Positions 8,501 to 16,236 of a stretch of 64,000 nt of DNA are shown piece by piece. The position numbers and the translations under genes were made by a program. The notes under the pieces were generated by a model, which saw only the letters and a program-made list of their open reading frames with translations, ran no database searches and was not told the origin of the DNA. The first letter of the stretch is position 1. Every line of letters starts with the position of its first letter. Origin of the DNA: Arthrobacter sp. StoSoilB5 (GTDB lineage Bacteria; Actinomycetota; Actinomycetes; Actinomycetales; Micrococcaceae); NCBI RefSeq assembly GCF_019977235.1, contig NZ_AP024646.1, positions 4,774,001-4,838,000 on the forward strand. The letters are read 5' to 3'.

Positions 8501-8529
8501 TTGACATCAAAGTTGTGAGCGCTAACAAT
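8501..8529 (+). promoter_or_regulatory. araB promoter with overlapping LacI-type operator
   Basis: TTGACA (8501-8506) forms a consensus -35. TAACAA or AACAAT at 8523-8529 is the -10 with 16-17 bp spacing. TTGTGAGCGCTAACAA at 8513-8528 is a palindrome with one mismatched pair and the central CG typical of LacI-family operators. A bound repressor would cover the promoter. Confidence 0.75.
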
Positions 8530-8603
8530 TGCATCAGACCTTCTTCGTTTCTTCCACCCCAACCCCCCGGCAATGAGGCCTTGGCCAGCCGGATGGAGAC
8601 CCC

Positions 8604-10307
8604 ATGAATACCTCTGAAAATCTCCCGCTCGACGAGCAGTTCGTCATCGGCGTGGACTACGGCACCCTGTCCGGTCGCGCCGTCGTTGTGCGTGTCTCGG
8701 ACGGTGCGGAACTCGGCAACGGCGTGTTCGAATACCCGCACGCTGTCGTATCCGAGCGGCTGCCCACAACTGGCCAGCGGCTCCCCGCCGACTGGGCGCT
8801 CCAAGTGCCCAACGACTACCGCGACGTCCTGCGCAATGCAGTACCGGCCGCCGTCGCCGATGCTGGGATCAACCCCGCCAACGTGGTGGGCATCGCTACG
8901 GACTTCACCGCTTGCACCATGGTCCCGACGACGGCGGACGGCACGCCGCTGAACGAACTGGAACGCTTCGCGGACCGTCCCCACGCTTACGTAAAGCTGT
9001 GGCGCCACCACGCGGCCCAACCACAGGCCGACCGCATCAACAAGCTCGCCGAGGAACGCGGGGAGGCCTGGCTTCCCCGATATGGCGGCCTGATCTCTTC
9101 GGAATGGGAGTTCGCCAAGGGCCTGCAGCTCCTTGAAGAGGACCCCGAAGTTTATGGCGCCATGGACCATTGGGTTGAAGCGGCCGACTGGATCGTCTGG
9201 CAGCTGTGCGGCAGCTACGTACGCAACGCATGCACCGCTGGTTACAAGGGCATCTACCAGGACGGCAAGTACCCGTCGGAAGATTTCCTCGCCGCGCTCA
9301 ATCCTGATTTCAAGGGCTTCGTGTCCGAAAAGCTGGAGCACACCATCGGCCGATTGGGCGATGCCGCCGGGTACCTCACAGAAGAGGCTGCCGCCTGGAC
9401 CGGACTCCCGGCCGGAATCGCAGTGGCGGTCGGCAACGTGGACGCCCACGTCACCGCACCCGCTGCCAACGCTGTTGAGCCGGGGCAGCTCGTGGCCATC
9501 ATGGGCACCAGCACTTGCCACGTCATGAACGGCGACGTCCTGCGCGAAGTCCCTGGCATGTGTGGGGTTGTCGACGGCGGCATTGTTGACGGTCTCTGGG
9601 GTTACGAAGCGGGACAGTCCGGAGTTGGGGACATCTTCGGCTGGTTCACCAAGAACGGCGTCCCTCCCGAGTACCACCAGGCCGCGGCCGAAGAGGGCCT
9701 CGGCATCCACGAATACCTCACTGAACTTGCTGGCAAGCAGGCCATTGGCGAGCACGGCCTGATCGCCCTGGACTGGCACTCCGGAAACCGTTCGGTGTTG
9801 GTGGACCACGAGCTTTCCGGCGTCGTGGTGGGCCAAACCCTGGCCACAAAGCCCGAGGACACGTACAGGGCGCTGCTGGAGGCCACTGCTTTCGGTACCC
9901 GCACCATCGTGGATGCGTTCCGCGATTCGGGTGTGCCCGTCAAGGAATTCATCGTTGCCGGCGGTCTCCTGAAGAACAAGTTCCTGATGCAGGTCTATGC
10001 GGACATCACCGGACTTCAGCTCTCTACGATCGGCTCAGAGCAGGGACCCGCACTCGGCTCCGCAATCCACGCAGCTGTAGCGGCCGGAAAGTACAAGGAC
10101 ATCCGCCAAGCTGCTGCATCCATGGCAGCGGCCCCGGGCGCTGTCTACACGCCAATCCCGGAGAACGTCACCGCCTACGAGGAACTCTTCCAGGAATACC
10201 GGGCCCTGCACGACTACTTCGGCCGCGGCACCAACAGCGTCATGCACCGCCTCAAGGCTATTCAGCGTGCTGCACATGCCACCATCACCGAAGGGGTCAA
10301 CGCATGA
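8604..10307 (+). CDS. araB: Ribulokinase
   Basis: L-ribulose is phosphorylated to L-ribulose 5-phosphate in arabinose catabolism. The length of 567 residues matches AraB. The start has GGAG upstream. Signatures are GVDYGTLSGRAVVVRVSDG, ATDFTACTMVP, WEFAKGLQLLEEDPEVY, GYKGIYQDGKYPSEDF, GNVDAHVTAPA with the catalytic Asp, IMGTSTCHVM, DWHSGNRSVLVDHELSG and the ATP-site VAGGLLKNKFLMQVYADITG. It is first of araB-araD-araA-epimerase and overlaps araD by four bases (ATGA). Confidence 0.96.
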   Translation: MNTSENLPLDEQFVIGVDYGTLSGRAVVVRVSDGAELGNGVFEYPHAVVSERLPTTGQRLPADWALQVPNDYRDVLRNAVPAAVADAGINPANVVGIATDFTACTMVPTTADGTPLNELERFADRPHAYVKLWRHHAAQPQADRINKLAEERGEAWLPRYGGLISSEWEFAKGLQLLEEDPEVYGAMDHWVEAADWIVWQLCGSYVRNACTAGYKGIYQDGKYPSEDFLAALNPDFKGFVSEKLEHTIGRLGDAAGYLTEEAAAWTGLPAGIAVAVGNVDAHVTAPAANAVEPGQLVAIMGTSTCHVMNGDVLREVPGMCGVVDGGIVDGLWGYEAGQSGVGDIFGWFTKNGVPPEYHQAAAEEGLGIHEYLTELAGKQAIGEHGLIALDWHSGNRSVLVDHELSGVVVGQTLATKPEDTYRALLEATAFGTRTIVDAFRDSGVPVKEFIVAGGLLKNKFLMQVYADITGLQLSTIGSEQGPALGSAIHAAVAAGKYKDIRQAAASMAAAPGAVYTPIPENVTAYEELFQEYRALHDYFGRGTNSVMHRLKAIQRAAHATITEGVNA

Positions 10308-11011
10308 GCACCCTCCTGGAAACCATCGCCAAAGTCCGCCGCGAAGTCTGCGAACTGCACGCCGAGCTGACCCGCTACAAGCTGGTTGTTTGGACTGCGG
10401 GCAACGTCTCCGGCCGGATCCCCGGCTACGACCTCATGGTCATCAAGCCCTCAGGCGTCTCCTATGACGAGCTGACGCCTGAGCAAATGGTGGTCACGGA
10501 TCTCTTTGGGACTCCCGTCAGGGGCATCAACATCGGAAGCGGTGGGACCGTGGACTGGGGGAACCCGGACCTCTCGCCATCATCGGACACTGCAGCACAT
10601 GCCTACGTCTACCGTCACATGCCGGAGGTCGGCGGTGTGGTGCACACCCATTCCACGTATGCCACTGCCTGGGCCGCCCGTGGCGAGGAGATCCCGTGCG
10701 TGCTGACCATGATGGGCGATGAGTTCGGCGGTCCGATCCCGGTAGGCCCTTTCGCGCTGATCGGAGACGATTCGATCGGACAGGGCATCGTGGAGACCCT
10801 CAAGAACTCCCACTCCCCCGCAGTGCTCATGCAGAACCACGGCCCCTTCACCATCGGCAAGGACGCCAGGTCCGCGGTGAAGGCTGCCGTGATGTGCGAG
10901 GAAGTGGCAAAGACGGTCCACGTCTCCCGACAACTCGGCGAGCCGCTCCCCATTGACCAGGCCAAGATCGAGTCGCTCTACAACCGCTACCAAAACGTCT
11001 ACGGCCGCTAA
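10304..11011 (+). CDS. araD: L-ribulose-5-phosphate 4-epimerase
   Basis: The enzyme converts L-ribulose 5-phosphate to D-xylulose 5-phosphate, the last step of the arabinose pathway and the meeting point with the xylose route. The 235 residues match AraD. The class II aldolase fold is shown by [20 protein letters not shown], the zinc-binding [18 protein letters not shown] (His pair near residues 109-111), [18 protein letters not shown] and [10 protein letters not shown] with the third His. It is translationally coupled to araB and followed 29 bp later by araA. Confidence 0.95.
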   Translation: MSTLLETIAKVRREVCELHAELTRYKLVVWTAGNVSGRIPGYDLMVIKPSGVSYDELTPEQMVVTDLFGTPVRGINIGSGGTVDWGNPDLSPSSDTAAHAYVYRHMPEVGGVVHTHSTYATAWAARGEEIPCVLTMMGDEFGGPIPVGPFALIGDDSIGQGIVETLKNSHSPAVLMQNHGPFTIGKDARSAVKAAVMCEEVAKTVHVSRQLGEPLPIDQAKIESLYNRYQNVYGR

Positions 11012-11040
11012 AGCGGACGTCCACCACACTTTCAGGAGCC

Positions 11041-12567
11041 ATGAAAATGCCCACCGCCAACAACACTTCCCTGGAGCACTACGAGGTCTGGTTCCTCACG
11101 GGAAGCCAGCACCTCTACGGCGAGGACGTCCTCAAGCAGGTCGCAGCGCAGTCGCAGGAGATCGCCAACGTCCTCAACGCATCCTCGGACGTACCCGTCA
11201 AGCTCGTCTGGAAGCCGGTCCTCACCGATTCCGACGCCATCCGTCGCACCGCACTGGAGGCGAACTCCGACGATTCCGTGATCGGTGTGACCGCGTGGAT
11301 GCACACGTTCAGCCCGGCCAAGATGTGGATCCAGGGCCTGGACGCGTTGCGCAAACCGCTGCTGCACCTGCACACGCAGGCCAACCGTGACCTGCCTTGG
11401 GCGGACATCGACTTCGACTTCATGAACCTCAACCAGGCAGCCCACGGCGACCGCGAATTCGGGTACATCCAGTCCCGTCTCGGCGTGCCGCGGAAGACCG
11501 TCGTCGGGCATGTCTCCAACCCGGAGGTCGCCCGCCAGGTGGGCGCGTGGCAGCGCGCTTCGGCCGGTTGGGCCGCCGTCAGGACCCTGAAACTGACACG
11601 CTTTGGTGACAACATGCGCAACGTAGCAGTCACCGAAGGCGACAAGACCGAAGCCGAGCTGCGTTTCGGCGTCTCCGTCAACACCTGGTCCGTCAATGAG
11701 CTCGCCGACGCCGTCCACGGCGCCGCAGAGTCCGACGTCGCCGCCCTGGTTGCCGAATACGAGCGCCTTTACGAGGTGGTGCCGGAGCTGCAGGCAGGCG
11801 GTGCCCGCCACGAGTCGCTGCGGTACAGCGCACGGATCGAACTCGGTCTCCGCAGCTTCCTGGAGGCGAACGGCTCGGCCGCGTTTACGACGTCGTTCGA
11901 GGACTTGGGCGAGCTGCGCCAACTTCCCGGCATGGCAGTCCAGCGCCTGATGGCTGACGGCTACGGCTTTGGCGCCGAGGGCGACTGGAAGACCGCCATT
12001 CTTGTCCGCGCCGCCAAGGTCATGGGTGCCGGGCTGCCCGGTGGCGCCTCGCTCATGGAGGACTACACGTACCACCTTGAGCCCGGCTCGGAGAAGATCC
12101 TGGGCGCGCACATGCTCGAAGTCTGCCCGTCCCTGACTGCGAAGAAGCCGCGCGTCGAGATCCACCCGCTGGGCATTGGTGGCAAGGAAGACCCCGTCCG
12201 CATGGTGTTCGACACGGACGCCGGCCCGGGTATTGTGGTCGCTTTGTCCGACATGCGCGATCGGTTCCGGTTGGTCGCGAACGTGGTGGACGTCGTGGAC
12301 CTCGACCAGCCCCTGCCCAACCTTCCGGTGGCCCGCGCTTTGTGGGAGCCCAAGCCCAATTTCGCTACGTCGGCCGCAGCGTGGCTCACCGCTGGCGCCG
12401 CGCACCACACGGTACTCTCCACGCAGGTTGGCCTGGAGGTGTTCGAAGACTTCGCCGAAATCGCCAGGACTGAGCTCCTGACCATCGACGAGGACACCAC
12501 CATCAAACAATTCAAGAAGGAACTCAACTGGAACGCCGCCTACTACAAACTGGCCGGCGGCCTGTGA
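11041..12567 (+). CDS. araA: L-arabinose isomerase
   Basis: This enzyme isomerises L-arabinose to L-ribulose. It has 508 residues. CAGGAG precedes the ATG at 11041; a second ATG two codons on (11047) is also possible. Family motifs are [20 protein letters not shown] at the N-terminus, [45 protein letters not shown] with a metal-binding Glu, [13 protein letters not shown] [13 protein letters not shown] with the second Glu, and [14 protein letters not shown]. The gene order araBDA differs from araBAD of E. coli. The stop overlaps the next gene by four bases. Confidence 0.96.
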   Translation: MKMPTANNTSLEHYEVWFLTGSQHLYGEDVLKQVAAQSQEIANVLNASSDVPVKLVWKPVLTDSDAIRRTALEANSDDSVIGVTAWMHTFSPAKMWIQGLDALRKPLLHLHTQANRDLPWADIDFDFMNLNQAAHGDREFGYIQSRLGVPRKTVVGHVSNPEVARQVGAWQRASAGWAAVRTLKLTRFGDNMRNVAVTEGDKTEAELRFGVSVNTWSVNELADAVHGAAESDVAALVAEYERLYEVVPELQAGGARHESLRYSARIELGLRSFLEANGSAAFTTSFEDLGELRQLPGMAVQRLMADGYGFGAEGDWKTAILVRAAKVMGAGLPGGASLMEDYTYHLEPGSEKILGAHMLEVCPSLTAKKPRVEIHPLGIGGKEDPVRMVFDTDAGPGIVVALSDMRDRFRLVANVVDVVDLDQPLPNLPVARALWEPKPNFATSAAAWLTAGAAHHTVLSTQVGLEVFEDFAEIARTELLTIDEDTTIKQFKKELNWNAAYYKLAGGL

Positions 12568-13460
12568 GTACCGAGTTCATCCTCCGATCGGGCGGCTACG
12601 AAGCGGTCGTCACCGCCCGGGCGGCCGCCCTTCGGAGGCTCACGTTCGAGGGCCGCGACCTCGTGGTTCCCTCCGCTGCCGGCGAACCAATCCCGGACTA
12701 TCGCGGCATCATCGCAGCGCCGTGGCCCAACAGGATCGCGGACGGCACCTACCGTTTCGACGGCAAGATGCAACACCTGCCGATCAACGAACCCGAGCGG
12801 CAAACGTCGCTGCACGGCCTCGCCTTCCCGCTGGATTGGTCGCTGAAAGAGCACGACGCCGGTTCGCTCACTTTGACGTGCACGGTGGGGCCCACGGCGG
12901 GCTATCCGTTTGTGCTGGAGCTCGACGCCCACTTCGTGCTGGACGATGGTGGGCTGCACACGCGGGTGACGGCACGGAATGCAGGGGACTCTGCGGCACC
13001 CTACGGAGTGTGTCCGCACCCGTACCTTGTGGCCGGCTCCTCGCCGTTGGATGAGTGGATCCTGAATTTTGCTGCGGATTCATTCTTGGAGGTCACTCCG
13101 GACAGGCTGCTTCCCCTGAACGTTGCGAGCGTGGAAGGCCATGCCTTCGACTTCCGCACACCGCGGCCCATCGGCAGCACCGAAATCGACCACGCCTTCA
13201 CCGGCATAACGTTCGACGGCGGGCTGGCGCGGCTCTCGCTGCGGGACCCGGCGGGCACCGGCGTCGGGATGTCCTGGGACGAAAGTTGTTCGTGGCTGCA
13301 GATCCATACGGCAGACAAGCCAGCACCAATTCCGGGCCGGCTGGGCCTGGCGGTGGAGCCGATGACCTGCCCGCCCGACGCCTTCAACAGCGGCACTGAC
13401 CTGATCCGGCTGGAACCCGGCACTGAGCACACTGCTGCGTGGAGCATCTACGCCCTCTAG
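12564..13460 (+). CDS. Aldose 1-epimerase family protein
   Basis: A GTG start overlapping the araA stop (GTGA) gives 298 residues. The beta-rich galactose mutarotase fold is shown by [34 protein letters not shown] (Arg and His contacting the sugar), [10 protein letters not shown] (second conserved His) and [19 protein letters not shown] with the catalytic Glu near the end. It interconverts alpha and beta anomers of an aldose. Placement as the last gene of the arabinose operon suggests L-arabinose as substrate. Confidence 0.88.
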   Translation: MSTEFILRSGGYEAVVTARAAALRRLTFEGRDLVVPSAAGEPIPDYRGIIAAPWPNRIADGTYRFDGKMQHLPINEPERQTSLHGLAFPLDWSLKEHDAGSLTLTCTVGPTAGYPFVLELDAHFVLDDGGLHTRVTARNAGDSAAPYGVCPHPYLVAGSSPLDEWILNFAADSFLEVTPDRLLPLNVASVEGHAFDFRTPRPIGSTEIDHAFTGITFDGGLARLSLRDPAGTGVGMSWDESCSWLQIHTADKPAPIPGRLGLAVEPMTCPPDAFNSGTDLIRLEPGTEHTAAWSIYAL

Positions 13461-13463
13461 TCA

Positions 13464-13529
13464 CCCAACTAAGTAGCACTAGCGCGCGTTTTGAGCTGTC
13501 AAAACGCGCACTACTGCGACCTACTTGGG
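13464..13529. repeat. Palindromic intergenic element, copy 2, overlapping a stop codon
   Basis: Imperfect arms 13464-13494 and 13499-13529 share the CCCAACT, GCGCGTTTTGA and GCGACCTACTTGGG cores with copies 1 and 3. It lies between convergent genes. Its right arm contains the last codon and the stop (CTA at 13521-13523 on the plus strand) of the minus-strand lacI-type gene, so the element has become part of that reading frame. Confidence 0.85.
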
Positions 13530-14537
13530 GGCGCCGGCCGTGCTTTGGCGCACCACGAGCTCCGGCGTGAACACCACGGCACGGTGTTTGGTGCCGCCAC
13601 TCTCCTGTTCCTCCGCGAGCAGCTCGATCGCCGTGCGGCCAAGGGCCTCGGTGGGCTGGCGGATGGAGGACAAAGGCACGACGGCGGAAATCGCGAAGTC
13701 GATGTCGTCGTAGCCAATCAGGGCAATGTCCTCGGGGATTTTCACAGTGCGCAACATGGTCAACGACTGCATGACGCCCAGTGCCAGGAGGTCGTTGGAG
13801 CAGAAGACGGCCTCTGGCCTCAGTTCCGGCTCGCGCTCCACCAAAGCATTGCCCACTTGTCGTCCCGCCAGGACCGTCTGTCCGGCGGAGTCGAGGACCT
13901 CAATAGTGGCACCCTTTACTTCTGCTACGGCACGCTGCGCGCCGGTAAGTCGGTTGGCCACCTGGCGAATTGATGGGGTGCCGACAAAAGCCAGACGACG
14001 GCGGCCCGTGTCCAGCAGGTGCCTGGCAGCCAGATAGCCACCTTCCTGGTCATCCACGGAGACCGAGCTGCAGCGGTCCGTATCCGCAAGTTCGTCCACG
14101 AGCACAGTGGGAACGCCGCGTTCGCGGAGGGTGTCGATCCGATCGCCAACATCCCCAACGGGCGAAATGAGCAGTCCTTGGACTCGCTGTTCCTGGAACA
14201 GGTCCATGTAGTGCGCTTCGCGGGAAGCATCCTGGCCGCTGTCCCCTACCAACACCACGCTGCCCAGGGCCGTGGCGGCATCCTCGGCCGCGCGGGCCAC
14301 CGAGGAGAAGAAGGGGTTCCCGACGTCCAGCACGATCAGCCCGATTGTCCGGCTCTGTCCCGCCCTGAGTTGGCGGGCAGCATCATTGCGCACGAAGCCG
14401 AGTTCAGCGATGGATTTGAGGACGCGCTCCTTGGTCCGTTGGGACACCCTGTCCGGGTAGTTCAGCACGTTGGAAACAGTTCCCACGGCTACTTGGGCGT
14501 GGGTGGCAACGTCTTTGATGCTCGCTGTTTGGGACAT
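13521..14537 (-). CDS. LacI family transcriptional regulator, probable rhamnose repressor
   Basis: The ATG at 14537, preceded by GGAAAGC, gives 338 residues; the longer frame reaching upstream runs through the promoter region and is rejected. The helix-turn-helix is SIKDVATHAQVAVGTVSNVL, with NDAARQLRAGQSRTIGLIVL in the hinge and sensor start. Effector-domain parts include LLISPVGDVGDRIDTLRERG, LLDTGRRRLAFVGTP, FCSNDLLALGVMQSL and IALIGYDDIDFA. It is divergent from the rhamnose genes, and a palindromic site with LacI-type half-sites lies in between, so I infer control by rhamnose or an intermediate. The stop codon lies inside a palindromic repeat. Confidence 0.88.
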   Translation of the reverse strand: MSQTASIKDVATHAQVAVGTVSNVLNYPDRVSQRTKERVLKSIAELGFVRNDAARQLRAGQSRTIGLIVLDVGNPFFSSVARAAEDAATALGSVVLVGDSGQDASREAHYMDLFQEQRVQGLLISPVGDVGDRIDTLRERGVPTVLVDELADTDRCSSVSVDDQEGGYLAARHLLDTGRRRLAFVGTPSIRQVANRLTGAQRAVAEVKGATIEVLDSAGQTVLAGRQVGNALVEREPELRPEAVFCSNDLLALGVMQSLTMLRTVKIPEDIALIGYDDIDFAISAVVPLSSIRQPTEALGRTAIELLAEEQESGGTKHRAVVFTPELVVRQSTAGAPK

Positions 14538-14580
14538 GCTTTCCAATCTCCGCTGTTGTGATCGATCTGCAGGAAACGCC

Positions 14581-14637
14581 TTGACACCCCCCTTCGTGCG
14601 AGGGTAATTTGAATCGTAACAAATGAAACGATTCAAA
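14581..14637 (+). promoter_or_regulatory. Rhamnose operon promoter and operator
   Basis: TTGACA at 14581-14586 and TAATTT at 14605-14610, 18 bp apart, form a plausible promoter. TTTGAATCGT (14608-14617) is repeated inverted without mismatch as ACGATTCAAA (14628-14637). Each half also looks like a LacI-type site centred on CG, so two dimers could bind side by side over the -10 and start site. Confidence 0.75.
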
Positions 14638-14661
14638 GACGAGTGACCTGGAGAACCGCAC

Positions 14662-15069
14662 ATGAGGGTCTGTTTCCGCTCTTCCGTCCAGCCGGAGTTG
14701 ATGGACGAATACAAGCTTCGCCATGCAGCCGTCTGGCCGGAAATGCTGCGCGCCCTCAAGGACGCGGGCTGGAACAACTACTCGTTGTTCCTGGCTCCCG
14801 ATGGTCAACTCATCGGTTATCTGGAATGCGACGACTACCAAGCCGCTCAAGCCCGGATGGCCCTGACGGACGTCAACGCCCGCTGGCAGGCCGAGATGGC
14901 CACGCTGTTCGCGAACAGCGAGCTCCCGCCGGACCAAGGCTTCGAAATCGTCGAAGAAGTTTTCAACCTTGAGGACCAACTGGCCACCGCGGGCGTCGTC
15001 ATAGGTGACCCCGCCGCCGCACACATAAACAAAGACTCAGCCCACGATTACCAGAAGGAACAAGCATGA
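14662..15069 (+). CDS. rhaM: L-rhamnose mutarotase
   Basis: This enzyme speeds interconversion of the rhamnose anomers. The motifs MRVCFRSSVQPELMDEYKLR, HAAVWPEMLRALKDAGWNNY and SLFLAPDGQLIGYLECDD, with the conserved His of HAAVWPEM near residue 22, identify the RhaM/YiiL family. At 135 residues it is about 30 longer than the usual form, with a C-terminal extension (EEVFNLEDQLATAGVVIG and beyond). GGAG lies before the ATG. It is the first gene of the rhamnose operon and overlaps rhaI by four bases. Confidence 0.9.
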   Translation: MRVCFRSSVQPELMDEYKLRHAAVWPEMLRALKDAGWNNYSLFLAPDGQLIGYLECDDYQAAQARMALTDVNARWQAEMATLFANSELPPDQGFEIVEEVFNLEDQLATAGVVIGDPAAAHINKDSAHDYQKEQA

Positions 15070-16232
15070 ACACCACAGAATCGGCCCTGGGCCGTCTCGG
15101 GGAACTGGCCATTGAAGTGCCGTCCTGGGCCTACGGAAACTCCGGGACCCGGTTCAAGGTCTTCGGCACCCCGGGTACTCCGCGCACCGTCCAGGAAAAG
15201 ATTGCCGACGCCGCCAAGGTCCACGAGCTCACCGGTCTGGCTCCAACTGTTGCCCTCCACATTCCTTGGGACAAGGTGGACGACTACTCCGCCCTGCGCG
15301 AGTACGCCGCGCGCTTGGGCGTTGGACTGGGCACCATCAACTCCAACACGTTCCAGGATGACGAATACAAGTTCGGCTCGCTGACATCCTCCAACGAGTC
15401 CGTGCGCCGCCGCGCGATCGATCACCACCTGGAATGCATCGAGATCATGCACGCCACAGGGTCCAAGGACCTGAAGATCTGGCTGGCGGATGGCACCAAC
15501 TACCCGGGCCAGGACGATATCCGCGGCCGCCAGGACCGCCTGGCCGAGTCCCTCCAGGAAATCTACGCAGGCCTCGGTGACGAGCAGCGCCTGGTGCTGG
15601 AGTACAAGTTCTTCGAGCCGGCTTTCTATCACACCGATGTTCCGGACTGGGGGACGTCCTACGCGCAGACCCTGGCTTTAGGGCAGAAGGCGTTCGTTTG
15701 CCTGGACACCGGCCATCACGCACCGGGCACCAACATCGAGTTCATCGTGATGCAGCTGCTGCGCCTGGGCAAGCTGGGTTCCTTCGACTTCAACTCCCGC
15801 TTCTACGCCGACGATGACCTGATTGTTGGCGCGGCTGATCCGTTCCAGCTGTTCCGGATTATGCATGAGGTCATCCGTGGTGGCGGCTTCGGTAAGGATT
15901 CCGGCGTCGCACTGATGCTGGACCAGTGCCACAACCTTGAAGAGAAAATCCCGGGCCAGATCCGCTCGGTCCTGAACGTCCAGGAAATGACGGCCCGTGC
16001 CCTGCTCGTGGACACCGCTGCATTGTCCGAAGCGCAGCGTGCCGGGGATGTCCTGGCCGCCAACGGCATCTTCAACGATGCCTTCTACACCGACGTCCGC
16101 CCGGTCCTGGCCGAGTGGCGCGAATCCCGCGGCCTGCCCGCCGACCCGATCGCTGCCTACAAGGCCAGCGGTTACCAGAAGAAGATCAACGAGGACCGCG
16201 CAGGCGGCCAGCAAGCCGGATGGGGCGCTTAA
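15066..16232 (+). CDS. rhaI: L-rhamnose isomerase
   Basis: L-rhamnose is isomerised to L-rhamnulose. The 388-residue protein belongs to the Pseudomonas stutzeri/actinobacterial RhaI type rather than the E. coli RhaA type. Signs are EVPSWAYGNSGTRFKVFGTP, PTVALHIPWDKVDDY, DLKIWLADGTNYPGQDDIRG, LEYKFFEPAFYHTDVPDWG with the metal-binding Glu, CLDTGHHAPGTNIEFIV with Asp and His, and SFDFNSRFYADDDLIVGAAD with two Asp ligands. It follows rhaM by translational coupling and is four bases from the next gene. Confidence 0.93.
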   Translation: MNTTESALGRLGELAIEVPSWAYGNSGTRFKVFGTPGTPRTVQEKIADAAKVHELTGLAPTVALHIPWDKVDDYSALREYAARLGVGLGTINSNTFQDDEYKFGSLTSSNESVRRRAIDHHLECIEIMHATGSKDLKIWLADGTNYPGQDDIRGRQDRLAESLQEIYAGLGDEQRLVLEYKFFEPAFYHTDVPDWGTSYAQTLALGQKAFVCLDTGHHAPGTNIEFIVMQLLRLGKLGSFDFNSRFYADDDLIVGAADPFQLFRIMHEVIRGGGFGKDSGVALMLDQCHNLEEKIPGQIRSVLNVQEMTARALLVDTAALSEAQRAGDVLAANGIFNDAFYTDVRPVLAEWRESRGLPADPIAAYKASGYQKKINEDRAGGQQAGWGA

Positions 16233-16236
16233 GAGC

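Noticed and set aside
8513..8528. Similarity to the E. coli lac operator as a sign of vector contamination
   Set aside because: The site differs from the E. coli lac operator in length and sequence, lies in a native promoter and fits the adjacent LacI-type gene. The match reflects the common binding mode of the family.
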